Source: CAZISM01 sp964541895
GTDB taxonomy: Bacteria; Zhuqueibacterota; Zhuqueibacteria; Residuimicrobiales; Residuimicrobiaceae
Length of the DNA stretch: 32,107 nucleotides
Direction: 5' to 3'
NCBI GenBank assembly: GCA_964541895.1
Contig: CAZISM010000058.1
Coordinates: forward strand, 1-32,107
The stretch's first letter is position 1. Every line of letters begins with the position of its first letter. A program made the position numbers and the translations under genes. Shown piece after piece: positions 8,001-15,034 of the stretch. The notes beneath the pieces are model-generated. The model did no database searches, was not told where the DNA came from, and saw only the letters and a program-made list of their open reading frames with translations.

Positions 8001-9738
8001 CAACGTCACCATCGATACGAAAAATGCGCAGAACGAATTTTATCTGGCGCAGTCCATCGCCCAGGACATCGTGGCGCAAAAATACGATTATATCGTTTCG
8101 TTGACCACGCCGGCCCTGCAGGCGGCGGCCAATATGAACAAACACATTCCGCATATTTTCGGAGCCGTGACCGATCCCTATCGCGCCGGCGTGGCCAAGA
8201 GTCCCACCGACCATCTGCCGCACATCACCGGCGTCGCCACGATTGAACCGGTCGAGGCCACGATAAAATATATGCGCGAGCTCTTTCCGGCTGCGAAGAA
8301 ACTGGGCATGGTGTGGAATCCGGGTGAAGCGTGTTCGGAAACCTGCACCTATATTGCGCGCGAGTCGGCTAAAAAATACGGCTTTGAGCTGCTGGAAGCG
8401 AACGTCAGCGCCACCAACGAAGTCATGGATGCGCTGAAATCACTGCTCTCTAAAAAGATCGATCTGTTCTTGACCTCCGGCGACAACACGGTCATCATGT
8501 CGCTGGAAGCGACCGCCGGCGTGCTGCGACAGAACAAAATCCCCTATTTCACCAACGCGGCTTCGGACGTGGAGCGCGGTGCGCTGGTGTCGGTCGGTCC
8601 GGATTATTACGTGGTCGGCAAACGGATCGCGCAAACCGCGGCGCGGGTCATTGCCGGCGAGAAACCCAAAGATATTCCCATCGACTCTTTTGCGCCGGAC
8701 GTAATTTATGTGAATCTGGATCTGGCGCGCGAGTACGGCCTCACCATTCCGCCTGCTTCGCTGAACAAGGCGGCCAAGGTGTTGTCCGGCGGCAAGCTCA
8801 TGGCGCCGGCGGAGCTGACCAGCGACGCCGGCAGTACGGCAACGGCCAGGCGGCTGGCCCTGTTTCTGTTCAGCGATCATGTGCTGCTCACCGAAACCAG
8901 CAAAGGGGTCATGGAGGAGCTGGAAAGCAGCGGGGTTCTGAAAACGCACCGCATCACCGTTGATATGAAAAACGCACAGAACGAATTTTACATGGCGCAG
9001 TCTGTGGCGCAGGATATCGTGCGGCAAAACTATGATTATGTCATTACCATCTCTACGCCGGCGTTGCAGGTTATGGCCAACATCAATAAAAAGATACCGC
9101 ACATTTTTGGCGCGGTCACGGATCCCTACCGCATGGGGGTGGCCAAATCCAGCCGCGATCATTTGCCGAATGTCACCGGCGTGGCCACCTTTCAGCCGGT
9201 GGCCAGCACCATAAAAACCATGCGGGATATTTTTCCGCAGGCGAAAACCATCGCCATGATCTGGAATCCGGCGGAAGCGTGTTCCGAGGCGTGCACCTAC
9301 AAGGCGCGCGAAGCGGCCAAACAGTACGGGTTCGAGCTGCTGGAGACCAACGTCACCGGCACCGGCGAGGTGATGGATGCGTTGAAATCCATACTCATCA
9401 AAAAGCCGGACCTGTTTCTGACCTCCGGGGACAACACCGTGGCCATGGCCATAGAGTCCATCGCCCGCACGCTTAAACAACATAAAATTCCCTATTTCAC
9501 CAATGCGCCGTCGGATGTTGATCGCAACGTATTTCTCGGACTGGGTGCGGATTATGTCGAGGTCGGCCGGGCTACGGCCAAAGCGGCGGTGCGGGTCATA
9601 CAGGGCGAAAATCCCCGCGATGTGGCCATCAACGATTATGTTCCGGAAAAGGTGAATATCAACCTGGCGCTGGCCCGCGAGTATGGTATCACGATTCCGG
9701 ACGAGGTGCTGCGCAGGGCCGCCAAGGTTGTTAAATAG
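5047..9738 (+). CDS. ABC permease fused to four tandem substrate-binding domains
   Basis: The protein has 1563 residues. Residues 1-300 are a permease of the COG4120 type (partner of the TrpX-like ABC_sub_bind family). It has about eight hydrophobic segments and the family motif FPDITVDSS near residue 30. An additional hydrophobic helix at about 306-330 then leads to four ABC_sub_bind (PF04392-type) domains starting near residues 337 (KQIKIGCVQL), 642 (NKLKIGIVQF), 951 (ARRLALFLFSDH) and 1267 (ARRLALFLFSDH). Each is about 300 residues with the TP...A, DP and SGDNTV/SPDNIV landmarks, and ends in xxAREYGxxIP or CGVVVPAEI. Domains 3 and 4 are close paralogues; 1 and 2 are more diverged. The extra helix should place the four binding domains outside the inner membrane. 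In most importers of this class the binding protein is a separate polypeptide. The ligand is unknown; aromatic amino acids are one possibility by family association. The gene sits 3 nt after the STAS gene and upstream of the ATPase. Confidence 0.9.
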   Translation: MELWVGAVNLGFLYAIMTMGVFITFRIHDFPDITVDSSFTTGAAVAAVLMTAGVNPLLAISAAFVLGMLAGWTTAFIHTRFKVNGLLAGILVMTALYSINLHIMGRSNIPLLNQRTFFTWLAETNPGLHPEIWTAIALGVLLMLFWLIMSYFFKTDLGIAMRITGSNPTMASANGVNVARMTMFGVALANGFVGVSGAMVAQYQGFADIGMGIGTVVIGLAAVIIGESILKINTMLARVLSVVIGAIVFRFMIAFALFVGMNPIDLKLLTAVFVFLTLVFSKSIGKGGESGLAKWKFKRFFASPKVRWALAAVAVLALAVTGYRYVTSLAPVAAKKQIKIGCVQLTENGLLNITRDSMVEELARLGYENGKGCSILLENAGGDLPTVNTILDKFQREQVDVIVTISTGCTQVAMNKVKDTPVVFATVANPFIIKAGNSDSDHLANITGVYGWVPMDKTLAMVRQVIPGPLTIGAIWDPAQANSVFNIEQLQEAAKSYPDVTFIGATITNSAEVYQAAVSLVQKGVQAFVLSPDNIVYSAFESVVKAAQQRHIPIFMSDVERLQDGALAVLGYDYTTSGVQAAHLVDRILKGEKPASIPFEKYKKLTLGINLDVAKQCGVVVPAEIRNQADLIVEGARLSSRNKLKIGIVQFALEPNVELCKQGILKALSDQGYDDGQEIEIIYKNAQADFSMINSIMQDLVRRKVDIIVPLSTPCVQSAVQFAGGREDVKVVFTYIFDPFRIGAAKSPDEHPANMSGIACFPPTAAMLDLIREMVPERKKIGIVWNSSEANSESVVLKLRAHAKTNGQELLEATVTNPSEVLEAARSLVLKGAQVLLNGGDNTVNVGFDSYAKVAQENRIPIFSVDSEFIDKGALAVLGPDYYQTGYEGGEYLARVLKGARPATLPVAQTKATQFMVNTAVAQACGIQVSPAILKKAQRVVNGETPAAGPARRLALFLFSDHNLIIETAQGVKDELETSGALKKYNVTIDTKNAQNEFYLAQSIAQDIVAQKYDYIVSLTTPALQAAANMNKHIPHIFGAVTDPYRAGVAKSPTDHLPHITGVATIEPVEATIKYMRELFPAAKKLGMVWNPGEACSETCTYIARESAKKYGFELLEANVSATNEVMDALKSLLSKKIDLFLTSGDNTVIMSLEATAGVLRQNKIPYFTNAASDVERGALVSVGPDYYVVGKRIAQTAARVIAGEKPKDIPIDSFAPDVIYVNLDLAREYGLTIPPASLNKAAKVLSGGKLMAPAELTSDAGSTATARRLALFLFSDHVLLTETSKGVMEELESSGVLKTHRITVDMKNAQNEFYMAQSVAQDIVRQNYDYVITISTPALQVMANINKKIPHIFGAVTDPYRMGVAKSSRDHLPNVTGVATFQPVASTIKTMRDIFPQAKTIAMIWNPAEACSEACTYKAREAAKQYGFELLETNVTGTGEVMDALKSILIKKPDLFLTSGDNTVAMAIESIARTLKQHKIPYFTNAPSDVDRNVFLGLGADYVEVGRATAKAAVRVIQGENPRDVAINDYVPEKVNINLALAREYGITIPDEVLRRAAKVVK

Positions 9739-9786
9739 GATTGTTGTTTCCAGCGGCAAGAGATTCGTCCTTTTAAAAGAGCCAGA

Positions 9787-9808
9787 GCGAGTCGCTTCGG
9801 CCACAACA
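9787..9808 (+). repeat. 22-nt dispersed repeat, copy 1
   Basis: This copy contains CGCTTCGGCCACAACA and lies in the 113-nt gap between the permease fusion and the ATPase gene. It matches the segment at 12075-12096 at 21 of 22 positions. Confidence 0.7.
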
Positions 9809-9851
9809 AACGCTCAATCGGGGTGTCCAAAAAAATACCGTAGGGAGAGAG

Positions 9852-10664
9852 ATGATACAGATTACCGGATTACATAAAAGATTTAACGTCGGCACCATCA
9901 ACGAAACCCATGCCCTGCAGAATATCAATTTGACCATCAAGCAGGGTGATTTCGTCACCATCATCGGCACCAACGGCTCCGGCAAGTCGACCTTGCTGAA
10001 CGCCATTGCCGGCTCGTTTTTGCCCGATGAGGGCGAAATTCGCATTGACGGGCATGATGTGACCATGGAGAAGGATTATCAGCGCGCCTTCTATATCGCC
10101 CGGGTGTTTCAAAATCCGTTTATGGGTACGGCGGCGACGATGACCATTTTGGAAAATCTGCACATGGCCTGGTTGCGCAATAAACGGTGCTATCCGGTGC
10201 GGGGGCTGGACCACCAGCGGCGCGAACAGTTTCAGCAGGAGATCAAACAGTTGGAGATGCAGCTGGAGGGACGGCTGGACAACCTCATCGGATCGCTGTC
10301 CGGCGGCCAGCGCCAGGCCATCACGCTGCTCATGGCGGCCATCGCCCAGCCCAAGGTGCTGCTGCTGGACGAACACACGGCGGCGCTGGACCCCAAGTCG
10401 GCGGCGCAGGTCATCAAGCTCACCAAACATTTCATCGAACGGGAAAAGCTGACCGCGGTGATGGTGACGCACAGCATGCAGCAGGCGCTGGATCTGGGCG
10501 ACCGTACGATTATGATGCACAAGGGTCAGATCATCGACGAGATCAGCAGGCAGGAAAAACGGCGGCTCACGGTCAACGATCTGCTGGATAAATTCGCCGA
10601 ATTGCGCAAGAGCGAACAGTTGACCGATGATATTCTCGCCACGCTGCGGCGGGAGTATATTTAG
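9852..10664 (+). CDS. ABC transporter ATP-binding protein (COG1101-like)
   Basis: This 270-residue nucleotide-binding subunit would energise the upstream permease/SBP fusion from the cytoplasmic face. Visible motifs are Walker A GTNGSGKST (about residues 38-46), a Q-loop VFQNPFMGT, the signature LSGGQRQA, Walker B VLLLDE followed by HTAALDP, and the switch His in VTHSM. The length and the insert after the Q-loop (NLHMAWLRNK) fit the ATPases that accompany COG4120 permeases and COG2984 binding proteins. The ATG follows a purine-rich GGGAGAGAG ribosome binding site. The gap of 113 nt from the previous gene contains a 22-nt repeat but no evident terminator, so co-transcription is likely. With the STAS gene, this completes a three-gene transporter locus. 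Confidence 0.93.
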   Translation: MIQITGLHKRFNVGTINETHALQNINLTIKQGDFVTIIGTNGSGKSTLLNAIAGSFLPDEGEIRIDGHDVTMEKDYQRAFYIARVFQNPFMGTAATMTILENLHMAWLRNKRCYPVRGLDHQRREQFQQEIKQLEMQLEGRLDNLIGSLSGGQRQAITLLMAAIAQPKVLLLDEHTAALDPKSAAQVIKLTKHFIEREKLTAVMVTHSMQQALDLGDRTIMMHKGQIIDEISRQEKRRLTVNDLLDKFAELRKSEQLTDDILATLRREYI

Positions 10665-10680
10665 GGGGGGCGTCATTTTT

Positions 10681-10694
10681 TGTCATTGCGAGCG
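10681..10694 (+). repeat. TGTCATTGCGAGCG dispersed repeat, copy 1
   Basis: The 14-nt core TGTCATTGCGAGCG starts 16 nt after the ATPase stop codon. It is identical to the cores at 30509 and 30584. This core is widely seen in intergenic repeats of unrelated bacteria, usually ending in GCAATCTC. Here the right end is not preserved, so the copy is probably degenerate. Confidence 0.65.
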
Positions 10695-10890
10695 CAGGCG
10701 CGGAAGAGACGGCAGTGTGGCTTGCAGCAACAACAGGTCTGGTGAAAGTCCGTAGTATAAAACTTTTTAATATCAGGCAAGCACAAGTCTCGGCCATGGC
10801 TTCCATTTGCATATGGGCCCGTTTTTTCGTAATATGATATCCATAGCACCTGATAGACAGGCAAACACAGATTATCAGTCATGAGGTCAC

Positions 10891-12003
10891 ATGATTTACA
10901 GAACGTATGGATCAACCGGCATCTCTGTGTCCGTCATCGGCTTTGGCGGCATGCGGTTCAAGGATCAAAAGGATGTGCAGGAGTGTGCCGAACTGGTGCA
11001 GTACGCTTATGCACGAGGGATCAATTATTTCGACACTGCTCCCGGATACGGCGATTCGGAATCGCTGTTCGGCGTCGCCTTCAGGGAGATGCAGAAAACC
11101 AGGCAGGAAAAGCCTTTTTATGTTTCCACCAAGACCATCGCCTCGGAGCCGGCAGTGATTCGCCGCGAGCTGGAACAGTCGCTGAAACGCATGGGGCTGG
11201 AGTATGTCGATTTTTACCATGTGTGGAACATCATGTCCGTCGAAAAGTACAACCGGCGCAAAGCCAAAGGCGCGTTGGCCGAGTTTGAAAAGCTGCAACA
11301 GGAAGGTCTGATTAAACATATCTGTATTTCCGCCCATGTCAGCGGCCACGAGATGGAGACGATTCTAGCCGATTATCCCTTTGCCGGAATTCTCCTCGGT
11401 TATTCGGCCATGAATTTCCGCTATCGCGAAGCAGCGCTGGCTGCGGCCGCCCGTGACCGGCGCGCTGTGGTCGTAATGAATCCTCTCGGCGGTGGTCTGA
11501 TTCCACAGCATCCACAACGATTCGGATTCATCCGCAAGGACGAGACCGAGAGTGTGGTGGAGGGCGCGTTGCGGTTTCTCATCAACGACCCGCGCATCAC
11601 CGTGGCGCTGGTGGGATTCAGTTCCGCCGAAGAAGTGGACGAGGCCGTGGCCAGCGCCGAGGGCTTTGCGCCGATGCCGGCGTCCCGCTACGAGGCGATC
11701 AAAACCGGCATCCAGAAAGAGTTTGCCGAGTTGTGCACCGGCTGTCAATATTGCGATCACTGTCCCGAGGGGATCCCGGTGCCCAGGCTGATGGATGCCT
11801 ACAATCACTACCTGCTGTCCGGAAAAGAGATCGACCTGCTGAACCGTTTGTTCTGGCACTGGACCATAGCCAAAGAGGACGAGGTGCTGCGCACATGCAC
11901 CACCTGCCGTCAATGTGAGGATTTGTGCACGCAGCATCTGGATATCTGCGATCGCATAGTCACCATCAAAGAGATCGCGGATCGGGCGATCAGGAAAGGT
12001 TGA
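10891..12003 (+). CDS. Aldo/keto reductase with C-terminal [4Fe-4S] domain
   Basis: The protein has 370 residues and the COG1453-type layout. An aldo/keto reductase TIM barrel spans residues 1-265 with the catalytic tetrad Asp48, Tyr53, Lys81 and His110, visible in FDTAPGYGDSE, VSTKT and DFYHVWN. The C-terminal region has two cysteine clusters: C282-x2-C-x2-C-x2-C followed by P, and C336-x2-C-x2-C-x3-C. This fits binding of two [4Fe-4S] clusters. Family knowledge suggests an NAD(P)H- or ferredoxin-linked oxidoreductase; the substrate cannot be named. The ATG follows GAGGT in the leader. It is a stand-alone transcription unit: 226 nt separate it from the ATPase, and a terminator hairpin lies about 120 nt after its stop. 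Confidence 0.92.
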   Translation: MIYRTYGSTGISVSVIGFGGMRFKDQKDVQECAELVQYAYARGINYFDTAPGYGDSESLFGVAFREMQKTRQEKPFYVSTKTIASEPAVIRRELEQSLKRMGLEYVDFYHVWNIMSVEKYNRRKAKGALAEFEKLQQEGLIKHICISAHVSGHEMETILADYPFAGILLGYSAMNFRYREAALAAAARDRRAVVVMNPLGGGLIPQHPQRFGFIRKDETESVVEGALRFLINDPRITVALVGFSSAEEVDEAVASAEGFAPMPASRYEAIKTGIQKEFAELCTGCQYCDHCPEGIPVPRLMDAYNHYLLSGKEIDLLNRLFWHWTIAKEDEVLRTCTTCRQCEDLCTQHLDICDRIVTIKEIADRAIRKG

Positions 12004-12074
12004 GCGGCGGGAGTCGGGGCTGAAAGAACATCTTGCACCTGAGCTGAGCGATTCGTGCTCAACAGCCCGCCGAA

Positions 12075-12096
12075 GCGAGACGCTTCGGCCACAACA
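12075..12096 (+). repeat. 22-nt dispersed repeat, copy 2
   Basis: This is the second copy of the element at 9787-9808, with one mismatch. Here it overlaps a perfect 8-bp hairpin (CCGAAGCG 12070-12077, loop AGA, CGCTTCGG 12081-12088). In copy 1 the left arm of that hairpin is degraded. Confidence 0.65.
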
Positions 12097-12121
12097 GGCG
12101 TCCGGTTCAGGTTTACATAAC

Positions 12122-12155
12122 AAAGCCATGAAGGGTAGTGCCTCCATGGCTTTTT
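12122..12155 (+). terminator. Rho-independent terminator after the aldo/keto reductase gene
   Basis: AAAGCCATG (12122-12130) pairs with CATGGCTTT (12145-12153), with a further AGG/CCT pairing inside and a T-run on the plus strand (12151-12155). It lies downstream of the plus-strand reductase and faces the converging agmatinase gene. Confidence 0.7.
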
Positions 12156-12164
12156 AGTGGTGGT

Positions 12165-12202
12165 AAAAAAATGTCGGACACTTTTTTATAAATGTCCGAC
12201 AT
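12165..12202 (-). terminator. TGTCGGAC-family terminator after agmatinase
   Basis: A perfect 10-bp stem (ATGTCGGACA 12171-12180 and TGTCCGACAT 12193-12202) is followed on the minus strand by a run of seven T. It lies 38 nt after the agmatinase stop codon. It is one of four hairpins in the window sharing the TGTCGGAC core. Confidence 0.75.
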
Positions 12203-12239
12203 ATGAGTCCGGCTGATCCGGGTTGCGCGTTTGCAGTAT

Positions 12240-13160
12240 TTAAAATAATTTTCCGTGCGGATGTTGCGGCCACTCTATTCTTCCGGAACGCACCTCTTTG
12301 GCCAGCCGGTAGCCCAGCATTTTATAGACCAGCCGGGCAACCGAAAAGGCGGAATTGCGGTCGGATTTGGCAATGGATAATTCGACCACATCGAATCCCA
12401 CCACGGTTTTGCGGCTGAACACCTTGCTCAAAATATCCAATCCTTCATCCCAGGTAAATCCTCCCGGTTCCGGCGTGCCGGTGGTGGCGATCACCGCCAG
12501 ATCAAAGGCGTCGACATCGACGGTGACAAAAATGTGTTCCGGCAATTGTTCCAGGGCCGCTTCCCAATCGAAGGAGCTGGAGCGGAAGGCGTGCATGGGG
12601 CAGACCATCAGGTTGTCCTGTTTGATCCACTCCGCCTCTTCGCGGCACATGGCGCGGATGCCCAGTTGCAGTGCATGCGGCGTCATTTCGCGGATGCGGG
12701 CCATGACGCTGGCGTGCGAATATTTGCTGCCCTCATATTCCATGCGCAGATCGGAATGGGCGTCCAGCTGCACACAGCCCAGGTCCGGGTATTTTTCCTG
12801 CAGCGCCTTAAAGGTGCCGCTGCTGATCGAATGATCGCCGCCGAGGACGACAGGGAATTTGCCCGTGGCCAGCACGGCTTTGCTCGAGTAGTGCATGAGA
12901 CGGTGCATGGCCGCCGGCGTGGCCGGCATCTTTGGCGGCGCCAGGGTGACGATGCCCATCCGATGCGGTTCGGCATCCAGGATTTCATCATAAAATTCGA
13001 CATAATAGGAGGCATCGATAATGGCTTTGGGGGCCAGGCCGGTGCCGCGGCCGTAGGAGACGCCGCCTTCGTACGGAAATGGAAGCACGGCCACTGCAGC
13101 GGAGTCGAAGCGACTGAACTCCGGCTCGGGGCCGAGGAATTGTTTGCGGTTCAATTTCAT
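12240..13160 (-). CDS. speB: Agmatinase / ureohydrolase family
   Basis: This 306-residue member of the arginase/agmatinase family should hydrolyse agmatine to putrescine and urea in the cytoplasm with two Mn ions. The metal-binding signatures are visible in order: GGDHS, DAHSDLR with a following SHASVM, and the DVDAFD motif before TGTPEPGG. The stretch between the last two (DLAVIATTGTPEPGG) lacks the usual PAxAPG but keeps the Asp ligands. The start codon overlaps the stop of the upstream synthase gene by 4 nt (ATGA), a sign of translational coupling. Placement after a pyruvoyl arginine decarboxylase favours agmatine over arginine or guanidinobutyrate as substrate. The transcript ends at the hairpin just downstream. 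Confidence 0.9.
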   Translation of the reverse strand: MKLNRKQFLGPEPEFSRFDSAAVAVLPFPYEGGVSYGRGTGLAPKAIIDASYYVEFYDEILDAEPHRMGIVTLAPPKMPATPAAMHRLMHYSSKAVLATGKFPVVLGGDHSISSGTFKALQEKYPDLGCVQLDAHSDLRMEYEGSKYSHASVMARIREMTPHALQLGIRAMCREEAEWIKQDNLMVCPMHAFRSSSFDWEAALEQLPEHIFVTVDVDAFDLAVIATTGTPEPGGFTWDEGLDILSKVFSRKTVVGFDVVELSIAKSDRNSAFSVARLVYKMLGYRLAKEVRSGRIEWPQHPHGKLF

Positions 13161-14227
13161 CGGCTGCTCAACAGTTTTTGGCTAAAGGAGGGCAGGTGAT
13201 CCACCAGCCGTTTGGGCGTCCGCGGTTTGCATTGGTCGACCACATAGGCCGCCAGCCAGGGAAACACGATGGAATATTCGCCCCAGATCTGCACCAGCTT
13301 GTCTTCGCCGGTCGAACGGTATTTGCCCCAGGTCACGGCTTCGCCAAAGGTGCAGCTGGATAAACTGCCTTCGCGTTCCACGGCGGTGCTGATCTGCAGG
13401 CCGCGATCGGCGCCTTCGAAATCGATGCCCAGGATCTGGCTGATGGTCGGTCCGGTCTGCTGGATAAAATTCTTTGGTCCGCCGCCGCCCCATTCGACAA
13501 AGCCGGTGGCGGTCGAGTTAAAGCTGATCGCCGCTGAATCGATGATGTCTTTTTGTCCGGAGAGCAGCACCGGCAGTCCTTCCTGATCGGTGCGCGCCAG
13601 GTTCATGGCGATGGAGTGGTTGGAGAGCGAATCCCAGAAAATGGGCACACCCGCTTTGGCGGCTGCGACGACGAACGAGAGTTCCGGCCTGGGCGCTGTT
13701 TCGGCAACGTACAATCCCAGTTGGTAGTTGATTTCCCAGCTGCTGAGGTTTTTGCCGGCCAGGGCGGCATATTTTTCTTTTACGAATTGCCGGATGATGT
13801 CGTCCTGTGCTTCCAGGGTCTCTTTTTCACGAATGCCGACATCATAGATGCGGGTGTCGCCGTGCTGACGCAGCACATCATCGTTCATGTTGGGCAGGAT
13901 CGCTTTGACCGGCAGGCTGTAGGCAAAATGGAGGTCGTGGTAGACCTGCGCGCCGGTGGAGCAGATGACATCGATAAAGCCGGACTGCAGCAGTGAAACG
14001 ACCATGCCACCCATACCGCCGGCGATGCCGGCCCCGGCGATGCCGAGCCAGATGGTATCGCCGTCCTGGACCATGTTCTTGAACAGGCGGGCGCCGCGAT
14101 ACACGTTGCGCGCTTCAAACGAAGTGCCGCCCATCAGCTGCAGGACCTGCGCCACGGACATGCCTGGCCGCAAAAGTTCCGGCGTGATATCCGGCGCATC
14201 ATGAAAAAGAGATATGTGGTGATGCAT
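13157..14227 (-). CDS. Deoxyhypusine synthase-like protein (probable homospermidine/spermidine-type synthase)
   Basis: The protein has 356 residues and belongs to the deoxyhypusine synthase superfamily (COG1899). Seen in the sequence: the NAD-binding region GIAGAGIAGGMGG, STGAQVYHDL, and the C-terminal EAVTWGKY, in which Lys302 corresponds to the Lys that forms the enzyme-butylamine imine in eukaryotic deoxyhypusine synthase. Bacteria lack eIF5A, so bacterial members are thought to transfer the aminobutyl group to a small amine, for example putrescine, giving homospermidine. The neighbours support a polyamine role: pyruvoyl arginine decarboxylase upstream and agmatinase overlapping downstream. 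The ATG follows GAGAGG. A terminator-like hairpin lies between this gene and the decarboxylase gene. The exact product cannot be decided from sequence alone. Confidence 0.88.
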   Translation of the reverse strand: MHHHISLFHDAPDITPELLRPGMSVAQVLQLMGGTSFEARNVYRGARLFKNMVQDGDTIWLGIAGAGIAGGMGGMVVSLLQSGFIDVICSTGAQVYHDLHFAYSLPVKAILPNMNDDVLRQHGDTRIYDVGIREKETLEAQDDIIRQFVKEKYAALAGKNLSSWEINYQLGLYVAETAPRPELSFVVAAAKAGVPIFWDSLSNHSIAMNLARTDQEGLPVLLSGQKDIIDSAAISFNSTATGFVEWGGGGPKNFIQQTGPTISQILGIDFEGADRGLQISTAVEREGSLSSCTFGEAVTWGKYRSTGEDKLVQIWGEYSIVFPWLAAYVVDQCKPRTPKRLVDHLPSFSQKLLSSR

Positions 14228-14264
14228 ATTCCTCTCGTCAGCAAATGTTCACAACGGCTGCAAT

Positions 14265-14317
14265 AAAAAAGCCCCGATCTTTTCCGGCTGCAGCACAGCC
14301 GGAGGATAAAACGGGGC
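14265..14317 (-). terminator. Terminator/attenuator inside the polyamine operon
   Basis: On the minus strand an outer stem (GCCCCG with CGGGGC) and an inner stem (CCGGCTG with CAGCCGG) are followed by six T. It starts 9 nt after the decarboxylase stop and 38 nt before the synthase start. It could attenuate the downstream genes or set unequal expression. Confidence 0.7.
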
Positions 14318-14325
14318 GGACAGAA

Positions 14326-14889
14326 TTATTCGAACAGCATGACAGCACAGGCCACCACGGTCGTCCATAGACCGTTCTTGTGGCCGCGTGCCGACTGGGC
14401 GATGCTGCGACTGACAAAATTGAACTCTTTGGTTTTGTACTGTTTTTTGCGTTCATCCCAGGCCACTTCCGGATCCATTTCGATACCGAGGGTGGAGGCC
14501 AGCATGGTGGCGGCGAGATCTTCGGCGAAATCGGCCGCTTTTTTCTGTGTCTCACCAAAGGAGTGGTGTTCGCTGATGTAGCCATACTGCTTCGGGTCTG
14601 TGGGCTGAGCCAGGCCGATGGCGGCGGACACCAGGCGATTGGGCTCGTTGGTGTATTCGCGGGCCATCACGACAAAGGTGATCTGGCCGGGCTTGAGTAG
14701 ATCGACACCGGTTTTGCGGGGGATGATTTTGCATCCGGGAGCAAAAATACTTGAAACGGTGACGAGATTGCAGATCTCAATATCCGCATCCCTGAGCGCC
14801 AGTTCAAAGCTCTGCAGCTTGTTTTTATGGTAACCGACTCCGTTGGTAAAGAACATACGCTTGGGAATCAGGTTCGGGATCGTTTCCAA
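14326..14889 (-). CDS. pdaD: Pyruvoyl-dependent arginine decarboxylase
   Basis: This 187-residue protein belongs to the PvlArgDC family. The proenzyme cleaves itself at a Ser-Ser pair to give alpha and beta chains with a pyruvoyl cofactor that decarboxylates arginine to agmatine. The self-cleavage site is visible as NLVTVSSIFAPGC, so the cut falls between Ser46 and Ser47. The length and the conserved EHHSFGET and ATMLASTLGIE segments fit the family. The most likely start is a TTG at 14889, because GGGAGG lies 9 nt upstream; the next ATG (residue 12) has no such site. It is the first gene of an operon with the deoxyhypusine synthase-like protein and agmatinase. The product agmatine is the substrate of the third gene. 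Confidence 0.92.
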   Translation of the reverse strand: METIPNLIPKRMFFTNGVGYHKNKLQSFELALRDADIEICNLVTVSSIFAPGCKIIPRKTGVDLLKPGQITFVVMAREYTNEPNRLVSAAIGLAQPTDPKQYGYISEHHSFGETQKKAADFAEDLAATMLASTLGIEMDPEVAWDERKKQYKTKEFNFVSRSIAQSARGHKNGLWTTVVACAVMLFE

Positions 14890-14954
14890 TTTAACAATCC
14901 TCCCATTAGAGGTCCAAACATGGTGGGATTACTCCCGGCGGTTTAAGTGGGCAA

Positions 14955-14983
14955 AAAATACAAATTTATTTTTTTAATTACAA
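14955..14983 (-). promoter_or_regulatory. Putative promoter of the polyamine operon
   Basis: In an AT-rich stretch on the minus strand, TTGTAA (14983-14978) and TATTTT (14960-14955) are 17 bp apart, about 65 nt upstream of the decarboxylase TTG start. The match to sigma70 boxes is moderate. Confidence 0.35.
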
Positions 14984-15034
14984 TTCATTTTCTTGGGCCT
15001 GTTGTTCCGCAGCTCCGCCGACGACGGCTCCGGT

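Noticed and set aside
8440..9804. Antisense frame of 454 codons over the fused binding domains
   Set aside because: The plus strand is clearly coding with domain motifs. The antisense protein is rich in Arg/His/Gly, as expected for a shadow of high-GC sequence.
12003..12240. Possible short genes in the gap after the aldo/keto reductase
   Set aside because: The gap is filled by a hairpin, a 22-nt repeat and two converging terminators; no frame has a start with a ribosome binding site.
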